This document shows positions 1 through 12,100 of a stretch of 64,000 bases of DNA, one piece after another (the stretch's first letter is position 1; every line of letters begins with the position of its first letter). The notes under the pieces are model-generated. The model did no database searches, was not told the DNA's origin, and worked only from the letters and a program-made list of their open reading frames with translations. The translations under genes were made by a program, and so were the position numbers. Origin of the DNA: Crossaster papposus (taxonomy: Eukaryota; Echinodermata; Asteroidea; Velatida; Solasteridae); the NCBI GenBank assembly GCA_037893245.1, contig JBAIAA010000110.1:1364001-1428000 (forward strand). The letters run 5' to 3'.

Positions 1-200
1 GATCTTCTTCAGCCCCTCTTCTAAGAATGTTTAATAAATCTAATATCTATGTTCTTAACAAGATCTTCTTCAGAGGCAAAATGGCTGTGTACATGAAACA
101 AACATGGGAACAAATACAAGCATGATGCTAACATGGATGGGAGAAGAATCACAAAAGAAGGATGCAGAAGTTAAAAAAAAAATGAGGATTCGGGATTGTT
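1..200 (+). repeat. Interspersed repeat family with AAGATCTTCTTCAGAG core
   Basis: The stretch ACAAGATCTTCTTCAGAG, then AATGGCTGTGTACA and GAAACAAACAT, recurs at 11360-11500 and 18270-18350. All three copies are in the same orientation. Confidence 0.7.
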
Positions 201-1079
201 GAAATTTTGAAGTTTTGACTCGAGTTACAATTTGTACAATGAGAATTTAGATAATTTTCAAATTTGAGATGTACACATACCTGTACACTCAACTTGTACT
301 AGTGTACCAGTGGTCTTTTTACCCCCAAAAGGTCATAGATTGACAGGACATGCGTGCATCATTTTGTCATTCAACTTTGCAGTATTGGGTCTTCGGTTCT
401 TATCCTGTTGTTACTTGAATCACAAATAATCCTGTTAATAATAATAATAATACAAGCATTTGTAAAGCGCCATCTATCTATGTAGACATATTCCAAGGCG
501 CTTTAAGAAAAGTTACTGTACAATAATAATTAATTTCCAAGTCACTTGAAACAAAACAAGCATTCTAATTATAAGTTGAGTTAAACATGAATGCTTTAAG
601 AAGGCATTTGAAGGTTTGTTTAGACTAGGCGAAACAATTGGGTAAAACAGTCAAGTTTCACAAGATCTATGCTGGAACCTTGTTCTTTTCTATACCACAG
701 CCTTCAATTTGAACTTTTGCTTTTTATGGAAATGCAAACAAAAAATGTTATTCATGATCGGATTAGCCCATCCTGTATGTGAAACCCTTGCCCACATGTG
801 ATCTGAAGGCTGTTTTTCCACTCATAAACCCACCAACCTTGGGCAGAAATTGAAACCTGCTGCTGGCAAACAACCTGCCACTCTAAACACACAGGCCCTG
901 CAGCATCACACAGTGTACAGGTGCTAGTATGGTGCTAGTATGTAAATCTACAGACTGAGTGAAACACCTGCTTAATCTGCTTACTAATCAGCCACCTTGG
1001 AACAATACAGTCACAGCCATGCAACCTTGTTTTCCAGAGAGAAGCCAGTTTGGAATTTACTGAGACTTTGTTTTTCTGC

Positions 1080-1580
1080 AACTCAGCAAATTTACATACT
1101 GGTACATGTACCAGGGGTACATGTACATGTACATGTGCATACATGTACTGGTACATGTTTTTTCTCCCAACACAAATCAACTGCAAAAGTGCATGCAAAC
1201 ATGTGCATGTACTGTACATGTACATGTACATGTACAATGTACATGTATGAATATCATGTAACTTTTTTACAGGTTGGTCACAGAATTATAATTAACGTTA
1301 TATTATGTACACGTGTACAGGTAATTCAAAGAAAACCGATTAAGATTCACACATCAAAGATTTATAATTCTGTATACCGGAATATGTGTACAAGTACCAT
1401 CTGTTCCTTGCTCTATGCATGTACAATGTACATGTACAGGTATCAGTATATTTTTTAAACTTGTGAATTGGTTCGTATCAAATACAATGTAATGTGTACG
1501 TGTATACATACTACATAGTGTAACTCGAAGCATCAACTGTACTGTACACGTACAGTGTACATGTTTTTGAATGTATTGTG
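1080..1580. repeat. TGTACA/CATGTAC-rich low-complexity tract
   Basis: Many overlapping copies of the palindromic hexamers TGTACA and ACATGT, including runs of ACATGTACATGTACATGT. The small ORFs here are translations of this repeat. Similar short runs recur throughout the window. Confidence 0.8.
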
Positions 1581-1744
1581 AACATGGCTTCCTTGAGAAT
1601 TCGGAGATCCATGAAATCAATATGGTCTACAATTGACGACATGCTCAGTTTCACAGTATTGCTTACATACTCACTGTATACGTGTACATGTTTGTCTTGT
1701 ACAAAATTTACTGCTTAGTTATGTTTACATCTCCGTGCATCGTA

Positions 1745-2533
1745 AGCTGTGTTCGCACTGGACTTTTTTTTGGGAAGGTTTTACTGAGACGATGGTAAAA
1801 TAAAAAATGGTCAAATGTTACCACTGTTCGCACTTGGACTTTCGACACGGGAAAATTTTACCGAGACCGTGGGAGAAGTAGCCAAGCTGTCATTATAATG
1901 ACTCGTGAGGGCGCTTTGCGTGACCTTTTTGCATTGACCCCGCGCGCCCGCGGTTTTTTTTCTCGATCAAATCATTGACGCCATGCCATCGTACGTACGG
2001 TATTGCATCCGATGTCGTGCTTTCTTTCGTCGTAAGACACGTTGACGTTCTTTATTATCATTTTGAAATGATGCACTGGTAGCACCAATCAAACTTCCGA
2101 CTGTATCAATAATAATACATGTATCTGCCATAATATTGACCAAAGGAACCCCAACTCTACGTAATCTTTTTGCAAAACCACGTGCGAATGTGATCACGAT
2201 GCGATTTGCATGTATCAGCGTGCCCGCATGTAAACAATGCAAAGAGCGCATGCGCAGTGCTTTGTATATCGTGACCTTGCACTGGAGGGCCGGGTGGACG
2301 TTTTCCTGGGACGCTTTTACCGAGTCGCGCTGTTCGCACTGGACTTATCGTCTAGGGAAAAGTGACCAGGGACGTTTTCCCGGGCAGCAGTTGGCCGGTA
2401 GAAGTACCCACTGGACTCGGGAGAAGTACCTGAGAGGAAAACGTCCTAGGCTGTCCGCACTGGACTTAAAATGGGAAAAGGACCCATCGTCTAGGTATGC
2501 TTTATCATTTAAGGTCCAGTGCGAACAGGGCTA
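1745..2533. mobile_element. Inverted-repeat element with TGTTCGCACTGGAC ends
   Basis: The left end AGCTGTGTTCGCACTGGAC and the right end GGTCCAGTGCGAACAGGGCT are inverted copies, about 790 bp apart. The motif CTGTTCGCACT-GGACTT also occurs internally in direct orientation near 1822, 2329 and 2451. A 94-residue - strand ORF (2251-1967) is not recognisable as a transposase, so the element looks non-autonomous. Confidence 0.65.
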
Positions 2534-2659
2534 TAGACTATAGCCCTATGTGATGTTACCCAGTTTACCAAAATGGTTGCAGTTTTTATTGAGGTTCACT
2601 GCTTGACACTCTCTATACATTTACGTAGATCTTTTTTGTGTGTACTTGAGCATATTCCA

Positions 2660-2720
2660 CTACCTGCGTGTTTAAGTCCCGCCTTGCCAATTTCTGTGTT
2701 TACTGTGAAATGTATGCAAA
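2660..2720 (+). repeat. SINE family 1, 3' fragment
   Basis: GTCCCGCCTTGCCAATTTCT continues to TGCAAATTTACCTAG, equal to the end of the 8215-8440 copy. Confidence 0.6.
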
Positions 2721-2779
2721 TTTACCTAGTTTCCCTTGTGGTTTTCCCTTGTGTATTATAAGATACAAAGTCGTATCCT

Positions 2780-3065
2780 CATTGAGTGATCCCCACACCG
2801 TCACTTCACAGGTTGTATCGTAAAATTGGGCGTGATCCCTGGCCACACGGCATTCTGCTTTCTGATGTTTAAGACTTCTGACTAGCGCCCTCGAACAAAG
2901 ATACTGACAATTTGGGAGACCGCCAACATAGGGCAATACAGCTCAGTTGGTAGAGTGCCGGTCCGGTATTCCGAAGGTCGTAGGTTCGAGTCCCGCCTTG
3001 CCAATTTCTTTGTTCACTTTGAAATTTAAATAAATAAACGGTTTGACAGTTTGACATTTTCAACA
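2780..3065 (+). repeat. tRNA-derived SINE, family 1
   Basis: The pol III A-box-like region AGCTCAGTTGGTAGAGTGC and B-box GGTTCGAGTCCCGCC, in tRNA-like spacing, are followed by CTTGCCAATTTCTTTGTTCA and a tail rich in AAATAAATAAA. Related copies are at 2660-2720 (3' fragment), 8215-8440 (-), 32485-32565 and 42690-42900 (-). Confidence 0.85.
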
Positions 3066-3500
3066 GTGTACACATACATGTACGTGTAACTTTTTTTTAA
3101 ATTTTGTATCGGCCCGTCATTTCCCACAAATTACAAGAAAAGGTGAATACTGTAAAAGATCCCCTCTCTTGCTTTCAAAGATTGCATACAATTGTTTTCA
3201 TTTCTGTTCACATCCTGGGATAAAACTGCGGGACATCTGTGGCTAGACACAAGACTGTCGCCAGGAACTGAGACCGACTGGCTGTAAGTCGGGCAGAACA
3301 AATGCCTGCACTGCCAGGTACAGAATGGGCTGTGCAGCCACCCTGAAGTGATGGCTTACCACTCATCTGTAATTCACAGAACAATAAAACTAAAGAAAAT
3401 ACGGACAGAATGTAGACATGTACTTTAGTAGTTGTTTACAAAGTCTGTTGAGAGTTAAAACAAATTCCGAAAATCGTGATTTAAAAAAAAAAAAAAATTT

Positions 3501-3800
3501 AATTACCGGATATCTAGCGCAATCATATTGCTGGATGCCTACAATCAGTATTTACTTTTAAATAAGTAAAATATTTCTTAATAATTTGGCAGTAATTTTT
3601 TTTTGATATCTACAAATGGTGTATTTTACCTTTAACGGTACCGGTACATGTAGGATACACCATTTGCAGATATCAAAAACATTTACTACCAAATTATTAA
3701 GAAATATCTTACTTATTTGAAAGTAAATAATGATTCTAGGCATCCAGCAAAATGATTGCACCAGATATCCTGTAATTATTCCGAAAAATATAATTTTTAT
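3501..3800. mobile_element. Head-to-head pair of MITE family B fragments
   Basis: 3501-3632 is an inverted copy of 3650-3780: both contain ACACCATTTG.AGATATC, AAATTATTAAGAAATAT and GGCATCCAGCAA.ATGATTG. The same sequence is found in the intact elements at 20938-21309 and 61551-61936. Confidence 0.75.
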
Positions 3801-3859
3801 ATAAAAATACCCATTCACAACTTTGTTTCACTGTGGAGACATCTCTTTGGATCTTCCTC

Positions 3860-3965
3860 TGATCTTGTACACATCTACATCTACATGTACATGTACATAG
3901 TGTACATGTACATGTACACGTATACATGTACACGTACATGTACATACAACATGTACTGTACATTT
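3860..3965. repeat. TGTACA-rich microsatellite-like tract
   Basis: Runs of ACATGTACATGTACA abut the left end of the large inverted repeat; a matching tract lies just outside its right end (7388-7440). Confidence 0.75.
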
Positions 3966-4582
3966 TTGTACACCTGTACATATGGCAAGCCAAAGGGGAA
4001 ACAATTAATTATATAAAAACATATATATATATAAAATAAAAACATATATAAATAAACATTATTACACATATAAAATATATAAATCATATATAAAGAAATA
4101 TATAATTTGTATGTAATATATATAATACAATGTGTATTATAAATAAAATAACATAATTATATAAAAACATATATATATATATATAAAATAAAAACATATA
4201 TAAACATTATTATACATATATTTTATAAATAAAACATATATAAAGAAATATATAATTTGTATGTAATATATATATAATATAATATGTATTACATAAACAT
4301 ACATTAATATATATAATATCTTACAAAATATCAAAGTTCCAAAAATCTTTAAAAGTAACAAAATATAATTGTTAAAACATATATTTTAACTGTTATTGTT
4401 AACTTAGGAAAAATATTTAACATATAACAAATATATATTGTGTTTTAAAATATATAAAGTTTACAAATATAAAGTGTTGGCCAAATTACGGCACAAGATG
4501 GCGCTCTGCTGAACCCGCCGAACATGTCGAATCAGCAGATCTCATAATATAGAGCGCGGCGGCGCGGTATACGGTGCATGCT

Positions 4583-4603
4583 GCGCGCGCGCGCGCGCGC
4601 GTG
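4583..4603. repeat. Alternating GC tract (possible Z-DNA)
   Basis: An uninterrupted alternating run of GC dinucleotides followed by GTGTGT, inside the large inverted-repeat structure. Confidence 0.7.
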
Positions 4604-5529
4604 TGTCCATGTAGGCCTAACTACCTATCGTACGGTCGTATCCTAGACATGGAGGTTTTTTGTTCTCCATGTCTACGGTCGTATAAACTCGTAAGAATGG
4701 CGGACCCAAACAGTCCTGTTCTTCAACAATTGCAAGACAGTGTTTCGACGCTGTCTTCTCTATGGTGTTCTAAAACGGACAGGCAGACATCGTTGTTCAA
4801 CTTTCCAAATGTCGTACTTCAACTTTAAAAACGTCGTACTTCAACTTTCAATTAATTGAATCACCAAGAACATCGCGAATAAGCCCAAACGAGTGCGAGT
4901 GCACTAATTACTGTTCGGCCGCTGAAGTCTTTACCAATATTGCGAGAGAAAAGTGTGCATAGAAGCATGATCTCGTAGATCATGAAATACAAATAGGCCT
5001 ATGAGATTTTAACTTTGTTTTAAAGGGGCAGATATATTCGCAGCCGAAAAACGCATTACAATACTGCATTGAAAAAGGGATTTATTTAACGGGCTAATTA
5101 GGCACTAATTAGTGTTCGGCTTAAGCCTATACCAACATTAAGTTTTCCCAGTAGCATTATTTTGGAGATTATAAAATAAAAGTATGAGTTTTTGATAACA
5201 TGTGAGGTATATTTTGTTTTAAATGTTGCATTCTCTTTTCCCAATCTATAAAAATAACTTGAAGTAGGATTACTTCCAGTAGGTAATTTTTTCATCAAAA
5301 TTACAGGAAAGGTTGAAAAAAGTGTGGCTTATGTTGTATGATTTGAAATGGTTTGTAAAAGTATTGTTATTTACCGTTTATTTTTAAAATGTCTTTGAAT
5401 AAAATGACATAAACCTTTGCATCACCTTTTGCAGCATGTATTATATATTTTTCGGCTTTTGGTGAATGAATTGGGCTGAATCCGCGACCAGAAATCCGGC
5501 CGAATACGGCCGAATTGAGCCAGGTAAAA

Positions 5530-5830
5530 GCGCGCGAAAGTTGAACCACAACGTTAATTGAAAGTTGAAGTACGACGTTTTGAAAGTTGAACCACGACGT
5601 TTTGAAAGTTGAACCACGACGTTTTGAAAGTTGAACCACAACGTTTTGAAAGTTGAACCACGACGTTTTGAAAGTTGAACCACAACGTTTTGAAAGTTGA
5701 ACCACGACGTTTTGATAGTTGAACCACGACGTTTTGAAAGTTGAACCACAACGTTTTGAAAGTTGAACAACAACGTTTGAAAGTTGAAGTACGACGATTT
5801 GAAATTTGAACCATGACGTTGCCTGTGCGT
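5530..5830. repeat. 22-bp minisatellite, about 12 units
   Basis: The unit is GAAAGTTGAACCACGACG plus TTTT, with A/G variation in the middle. Three or so inverted units occur at 4790-4850. The long - strand ORFs here are repeat translations. Confidence 0.9.
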
Positions 5831-6299
5831 TTTAGAACACCATGCTAGTGTGTTTGGGTCCGCCATTCTTACGAGTTTATACGACGAAAGCAGCCGGTGC
5901 ACATGCAGCTAGCTAACTAACAGTACATGTACATGTACACACGCGCGCGTACCACGCACCGTCGCGTATCGCTCTATACAGTACTCTTGCACCGTGAATT
6001 CTCTGTGCACGAGTGGGTTTTATTCCAAACGCTACCCACCAAGACGCACGCGCACAGTCGAGCCAGTCATGTGGTAAGGATATTCTTTATCGCGCAAGAC
6101 TTGAACTGGTACTTGAACCAACACGCATGCGCGAGTATTTTATTCGTTTATGAAGTCGTAAACATGGAGAAACAATTCCACCTCGAGTTCACCACAAAAT
6201 TCCACCTCCAGTTCACCACTGGTGAACACGAGTTACCAGGCGATTAGAACGCCATTCACTCGTGAACTCGGGAACACAATAAACACGACGCGATTGAAA

Positions 6300-6806
6300 C
6301 GCAGCACTAGATTTGGGCCCAATTTCTTGGCTCTACTAACCACAGAATTCCGTGCTTACGGTCACCATTTTGCGCTAACCGCGCTAGCAGAATTTTTTTT
6401 AGCTAACCCTGTAAGCACAGAATCCTTAGTTACGGGATGTACGCATGCTCAGAGACCAAAATTCCTCGCTAACGCGTGAAATACGTTTACCGTAAGCACC
6501 GAATGTTCTGCTATAGTAAGCAGGGATTGTTCGCTAACGGTAAGCAGAGCCAAGAAATTGGGCCCTGGGCTCTGCTTACCGTTAGCGAAGAATCCCTGCT
6601 TACTATAGCAGAAAATTCGGTGCTTACGATAAACGTATTTCACGCGTTAGCGAGGAATTTCGGTCTCTGAGCATGCGTACACCCCGTAACTAAGGATTCT
6701 GTGCTTACAGTGTTAGCGCAAAAAAATTCTGCTAGCGCGGTTAGCGCAAAATGGTGACCGTAAGCGCGGAATTCTGTGGTTAGCAGAGCCAAGAAATTGG
6801 GCCCAG
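6300..6806. mobile_element. Two MITE family D copies head to head (about 500-bp palindrome)
   Basis: The ends GGGCCCAATTTCTTGGCTCT and its inverse frame the region, with a dyad near 6567. Each half contains CTAACCACAGAATTCCG, CTTAGTTACGG and CGCTAACGCGTGAAATACG. A solo copy is at 49594-49846. Strong hairpin potential. Confidence 0.9.
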
Positions 6807-7470
6807 ATTCGACATGTTTGGCGTGTTCAGCAGAGCGCCATCTTGTGCCGTAATTTGGCCAACACTTTATATTTGTAAACTTTATATATTTTAAAACACA
6901 ATATATATTTGTGTACATGTACATACTTATGTTTATCATATATATTTGTTATATGTTAAATATTTTTCCTAAGTTAACAATAACAGTTAAAATATATTTT
7001 TTAACAATTATATTTTGTTACTTTTAAAGATATTTGGAACTTTGATATTTTGTAAGATATTATATATATTAATGTATGTTTATGTAATACATATTATATT
7101 ATATATATATATTACATACAAATTATATATTTCTTTATATATGTTTTATTTATAAAATATATGTATAATAATGTTTATATATGTTTTTATTTTATATATA
7201 TATATATGTTTTTATATAATTATATAATTTTATATATAATACACATTATATTATATATATTACATACAAATTATATATTTCTTTATATATGTTTTATATA
7301 CACATTATATGTGTAATACTGTTTAGTTTTTATTTTATATATATATATGTTTTTATATAATTAATTGTTTCCCCTTTGGCTTGCCATATGTACATGTACA
7401 TGTACATGTAGATGTACTGTACATTTTTGTACACCTGTACAGGTCTGTGCAAACAAAGACAAGTCTAGAC

Positions 7471-7668
7471 TAAAAGTTGTTTGTGGTAGCACCATGTGGT
7501 AAATTCTCTTTTGTGTGTTGTGTTGTTGAGAAAATCAACCGAAGGTCTCCTGACACAGCGCAGCTAGCATACTTTCCGAAACATCGAGTTCCTCCAGTTC
7601 TTTTCAGAACCACACAACTCACAAAAGAGAATTTGCCACATGGTGCTACCACAAACAACTTACATGCA
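7471..7668. mobile_element. Short foldback element, about 195 bp
   Basis: The arms AGTTGTTTGTGGTAGCACCA and its inverse at 7649-7668 extend for about 59 bp each with few mismatches (inner sequence AATTCTCTTTTGTG). ORFs on both strands are mirror images of each other. Confidence 0.85.
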
Positions 7669-8214
7669 CCGGTATCTTAATGCCTTTTCACCATTCAAAC
7701 CTTCAAATCTCAAGTTTAGACTGCACAGTACTGTATTGAGTATTCAGTTTTTATATATTTTTTCTACAACCATTTTCTGCTATTTTTAAGCATTCCCAGT
7801 CTGTGGTCGGACTCAGCATGCTATCGGCCATTAATAATCATGTGCTCATGAATGACTTCCTGGCCTCTTAACTAGTCTGGTACTACGCCCTGTCATTTCC
7901 CCCTGTGGTGCTGACCGACCAATCTACCAGTAGTACTACACGTGGCTAAAAATAATTAATGATTGCGAGCTTTTTCGGGATGTCTCGGAAGAACTCTTGC
8001 CTTGTGTCCTGTCTGTGATTGTGCTTCCGCTCTGTGTAATGTGTCTCTTGGTATTATTCACTAACAATTATAAGCTGTTAAAGGCCGATTTGCGGCTGAA
8101 ATGACTTTTAAACAGGCATGCAACCTTTTCTCGGATCAGCTGATTTTCTTGTGTTCCACTTTACACCGTACAAAGTCTTAGAATTGCCTGTTATTGTACA
8201 CAAACACAATTGTA

Positions 8215-8440
8215 CACAAATAAACTACAAGAGAAACTGACTAGGTAAATTTGCATAAATTTCAAAGTGAACAAAGAAATTGGCAAGGCGGGACTCGAAC
8301 CTGCAACCTCAGGAATACCGGACCGGTGCTCTACCAACTGAGCTACCGGTATCTTGCCCTATATTGGCGACCTCCCAAATTGTACAACTTCCCGTGATGT
8401 CACAAATTTGCGCTCACGTTGGCTTTTACGTCGAGTGTGA
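8215..8440 (-). repeat. tRNA-derived SINE, family 1 (full copy)
   Basis: The - strand reads TAGCTCAGTTGGTAGAGC (A box) and GGTTCGAGTCCCGCC (B box), then TTGCCAATTTCTTTGTTCAC. GGCAAG before the A box and CTTGCC after the B box can pair like an acceptor stem. Treated as a SINE rather than a functional tRNA, because the same flanks recur elsewhere in the window. Confidence 0.85.
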
Positions 8441-8624
8441 ACCGGCCTTAAGTAATTGATTGGCATACAATTAATATTCGTCATTCCAAAAGCAACAAAT
8501 AAAATTGTTTGCATGTTTTATATTTTGCCCATATTAATAGTTTATCAGGGTTAACTGCATTTTTGCATTGGGTTCCCACCTTTGAATTAAACCAGTTTAG
8601 CATCGAACGACTTGTATACACACA

Positions 8625-8735
8625 AAGTTTGTTTTGGAATTCGAAACGGATGAAAGATAAACGCGTCACGATCAAAGCCAGAAATATCTGTTGCCAACCT
8701 GTTTGCAGCAAGCGAGGCCAGAAATATCACTTTCA
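8625..8735 (-). repeat. MITE family C fragment
   Basis: CGAAACGGATGA..GATAAACGCGTCACGA..AAAGCCAGAAATAT is the inverse of part of the elements at 33098-33341 and 34547-34788. It sits about 130 bp before calsyntenin exon 1. Confidence 0.55.
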
Positions 8736-8860
8736 GTGTCAAAATAATGTACATGTAGGCCTGAACTGGTTAATAGCAGCACTCAGTCATTCTGTTCTAC
8801 CCACTGTTGTGCACATAATCTAATAATTTTTCCCCCATTTTGTATTCGTGTTCGCTCCAG

Positions 8861-9179
8861 GAGACACACCCAACACCAAGCCATATTTTCCCGAGAAGAT
8901 CTACCACGGTGAGGTCAACAAAACCACCGGCGCCGTCATCGTCCACCCGCAGCTGGTAGCGCAGGACGACGATGCGGGAACCGACGGCGAGATCCTCGGC
9001 TACCGCATCTACCCGGACGCCGCCGCGTCTGCGCCGTTCACCGTGTCGTTAGGCGAGCACGGCGAGGCGGTGCTGAGGGCGACAGACACACAGGAGCTGG
9101 GATGTGAGAAGAGCCAGGCCGGTTGGCAGTTCAGCATTCAGGCCCTGGATGGCGGCATGCCGCAGAAAACATCACATAG
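8861..9179 (+). CDS. CLSTN: Calsyntenin exon 1 of those visible: cadherin repeat 1
   Basis: A TTCGCTCCAG acceptor is followed by a split codon (2 nt), then DTPNTKPYFPEKIYHG, which matches the start of the mature calsyntenin ectodomain (the family has PW.EPTYHG here). The exon contains AQDDDAGTDGEI, a cadherin calcium-binding acidic stretch, and FSIQALDGG, which corresponds to the family's FTIQAYDCG. It ends in phase 2 at AG|GTCAGA. The upstream exon must end in phase 1. Confidence 0.95.
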
Positions 9180-12100
9180 GTCAGACGTCAACTCAGAAAC
9201 TTGTTACAAGTCATCTTACTTGCATACATGCCTTACTTATTAATAAGACCATGGGATGATTCTAGCAAGGCTAGCAGCGAGCAAGGCCGGAAATGCGTGG
9301 GTGTGCCTTCCGGTACCATCGGCCTGAACCCGCCTCGGCTCGATGATGTTAATCAATAATCCTGTCGCGAACTGGTTAAACTGACATGCAATCACGGTTT
9401 TATTCCTTTTTATTTCTCTGATCAGGACGGAAGTCCACATTGTTGTCAACGACAGCAACGACAGCCCACCGCGCTTTGTCCAGAGCAGCTACACGACCAC
9501 CGTGTCGGCGGGAGTGATAGAGGACAACGTCCTGACGGTGGATGCCAAGGACAGTGACTGCTCCGCGGCGTTCTCTACAATATGCCAGTATGAGATCACT
9601 ACGCGTGACGGGTCCACTGTACCATTCACCATTGGCTTTGATGGTAAGTCGTCGCAAAGTTTGGGGTGGGGTCTAAAGGTGAAAGAGTTTCAATATTCAA
9701 ACTTTCGACGATTAATTGATTATCAGAACGAGAACAGAGGTGTTCCGTCAATTTTTGCATTGTAACCGTGGTCTAAATCCATCTCTCCCCTTCCCCCAAG
9801 TTTGGAGGATTTGAGCAGATAACATGGAAAAGCCATGTGCAACAAGTTCATCAAAATCCATCAACACTAGGGATGGATTTTTAACGGATTTAGTCCTGAA
9901 GCATTATGTGAAGCGAGCGAGTGATGGAGTTTGATGGGCATTAATTGGTTTCATTCTGTGACTAGTTGTCAGATTCTTTCTGCCATACTTATGGGATCCA
10001 AGCACATTATAATCTCTGATTCTTAACACCCTTTATGAAAAGTAAAAACACCATTCACCGATGACAATCTCCAATTCTTAGATTTGCATACAAGCAAGTC
10101 TAACATTTTCAAGCTTAAGGCAGCACTAAACCCCAAACCACATTTTATCTACAATCACTCCGCAAACAAATTCAGCTCACAAAGTGCGAAGGAACCTTTT
10201 TACCATGTCCAGCCCACTCACCCTCTAAAACCCTCTAGTCATTTTTCTGCGAAAGTTTCTCGTTATTAAAAGACCCTGGTAAACATTTTAAAGCCAGCAC
10301 CCCCAATATGTCAATGTGCAGAATCTTGAGTTACAACCGTCCCGAACCTGGCTAGGCGCCGGGTTTCGCCTTGTTCGGAGTGCCATGACAATGTCAACAA
10401 CACACATCCACAATTCTACTTGCCCGATCATACATGCACGCACATTTGACAGCTAGAGTCTACAGAATTCCTATAATGCACGGCAGCTCTAAGGAGATAG
10501 GCACTTAAACACTGTCCATCTGTTACGTGTATCCACCGCCAGATCGCAGGCGGATTATTTATCATATTTCTATCAATCGGCAGTGCCTTTCTTGTCTAGT
10601 TTTTCGCCTTTTGTTTTGCCGCGTGTTTTTCGCCCTTCGCTAGTTCCTGATCGAGACGGCACATCAAACGCAGGGACTCACGGCTCACTATTACATTAGC
10701 GAGCTGGAATCGTATTAGCTCATCGGGCTTAGGCTCCGTCGAAACCACCGTTGTGTAAAAGGGGTAAGGACACGAACAACAGAAGGAGAAAAAAAAGTAC
10801 GCAGTCACGCGCAAAGTATTCGCCAGTGGTGTATACATGTGTGTGTTGCAATCAACCTCACTATTCCCCCCCCCTTTGTTAATCTGCTAGCAATAATGGG
10901 AAAACAAAAAAGGGGGTTCTTACCAAGGATGCGAAGCTTGATTGCATAAATGTTGCCTTGCGGCAAATTTGGGGGGCATGGGAACCTCCGCTGATTAATT
11001 ATGCATTTTGTCCTGAAGTCCCTGGAGGTTTTGTTATTTGGAGAAGGGGATTTTTTTTGTTGTTTTTTGTTGTGCATATTTTTGTGGGTGTACTACTTGA
11101 AGGAATTGCCGCGGGCTTGAATAGACGAAAGGGTTTGAAATTGTAGGAATATAAGCTCTCGGTAATTCTCGATGGTTTATATCAATAACTACAGTATGCG
11201 TGTACAGTACATGTACATGTGTTTACATATGAATTTATGTTAGTTGAATGCAATCTGCTAATTATAAACATCTTATTCACGGTGAAGCCATTGTCGAGCG
11301 ATAATTTCCGCGCATAAACTAACGAACAGGTTTTTCAAATAAGTTAAGAGGGCTTAATATTTCGATCTTTTAAACAAGATCTTCTTCAGAGACATACTGT
11401 AATGGCTGTGTACAAGAAACAAACATACATGTAGGGCAACATACAGCATGATGCACATCATAGCTGACGGGAGAAACACAAAAGAAAAGGCATGTACAGA
11501 GTCCAGGTTTTTATTATGCAACAAAGTCTTGCCCCTTATTGTGCAAACTATTTTGTTGAAAAGTTAAAATAATGACATGTACGTATGTACTGGTACATGT
11601 CACATTCTACCAAAAATACAAAACATTTAATTTAAAGTTCCTTTAATATAACAATCAGCCATACATACATTGTACATACATGTACATGTGTACCCACTTT
11701 TGTAATCTCTGTAAAAACTGCAGTGTACATGTACACACATACTGTATTTGCTAAAGATGGTGCGAAATACGGTACCCTCTGGAGACGTGAACACAATGGG
11801 GACAATGGGAGTGAAAAGGTCTCCAAAGGGTAATTTCTATAGATGAATAGGTCTCCATTAGGAATTTCACGAATTAAATTTTAGAATTTTACTTAAATTA
11901 AAATTAACTAACACAAAAAATAGTGTTAGGTTGTGGGTTAGGGTTGGTGTTTGGGTTAGGGTATAATATAGGGTATATTGGGTCGAAATTTCAACCCAGG
12001 AAAATAATTGTGGTTAAAATGAGAGCATATTGAAAAACGTGCTCGACTTTCTAACCATTTTATCCACGAGAACAAAGCCATGTCTCCACAGTGATACAAA

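Larger units (their letters stand above)
3975..7387. mobile_element. 3.4-kb nested inverted-repeat structure
   Basis: Left arm 3975-4534 begins ATATGGCAAGCCAAAGGGGA and ends GCGCTCTGCTGAAC..GCCGAACATGTCGAATC. The right arm 7387-6804 is its inverse: GACATGTTTGGC...GCAGAGCGCCATCTTGTGCC through to CCCCTTTGGCTTGCCATAT. The arms are about 560-580 bp, mostly AT repeats (TATATA). Between them lie a second inverted pair (about 4672-4850 versus 5530-5890), a 22-bp minisatellite, and a third inverted pair (6300-6806). No transposase ORF is visible. Confidence 0.85.

Noticed and set aside
997..1458. 153-codon + strand ORF rich in H, V, C, T
   Set aside because: Produced by TGTACA repeats (CTCTCT/HVHVHV peptides).
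1967..2251. 94-codon - strand ORF as a transposase remnant
   Set aside because: It lies within an inverted-repeat element, but no catalytic motif or family similarity is visible; the overlapping + ORFs are no better.
4020..4480. AT-rich tract as replication origin or promoter
   Set aside because: Simple TATATA repeat forming the arm of the inverted repeat, mirrored at 6870-7370; nothing specific to an origin.
5441..5902. 153-codon - strand ORF with FNFQNVVVQLSKRR-type repeats
   Set aside because: Translation of the 22-bp minisatellite inside the large inverted repeat; no domain.
8280..8372. Functional tRNA gene on the - strand
   Set aside because: The B box is good and the acceptor stem pairs, but the body between boxes does not fold as a standard tRNA and the same flanks occur in other copies; called as a SINE.
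8514..8552. Candidate calsyntenin signal-peptide exon (MFYILPILIVYQ then GGTTAAC, phase 1)
   Set aside because: The phase fits exon 1 at 8861, but it is only 12 residues, lacks a basic start, and leaves no room for a normal signal peptide and cleavage site.
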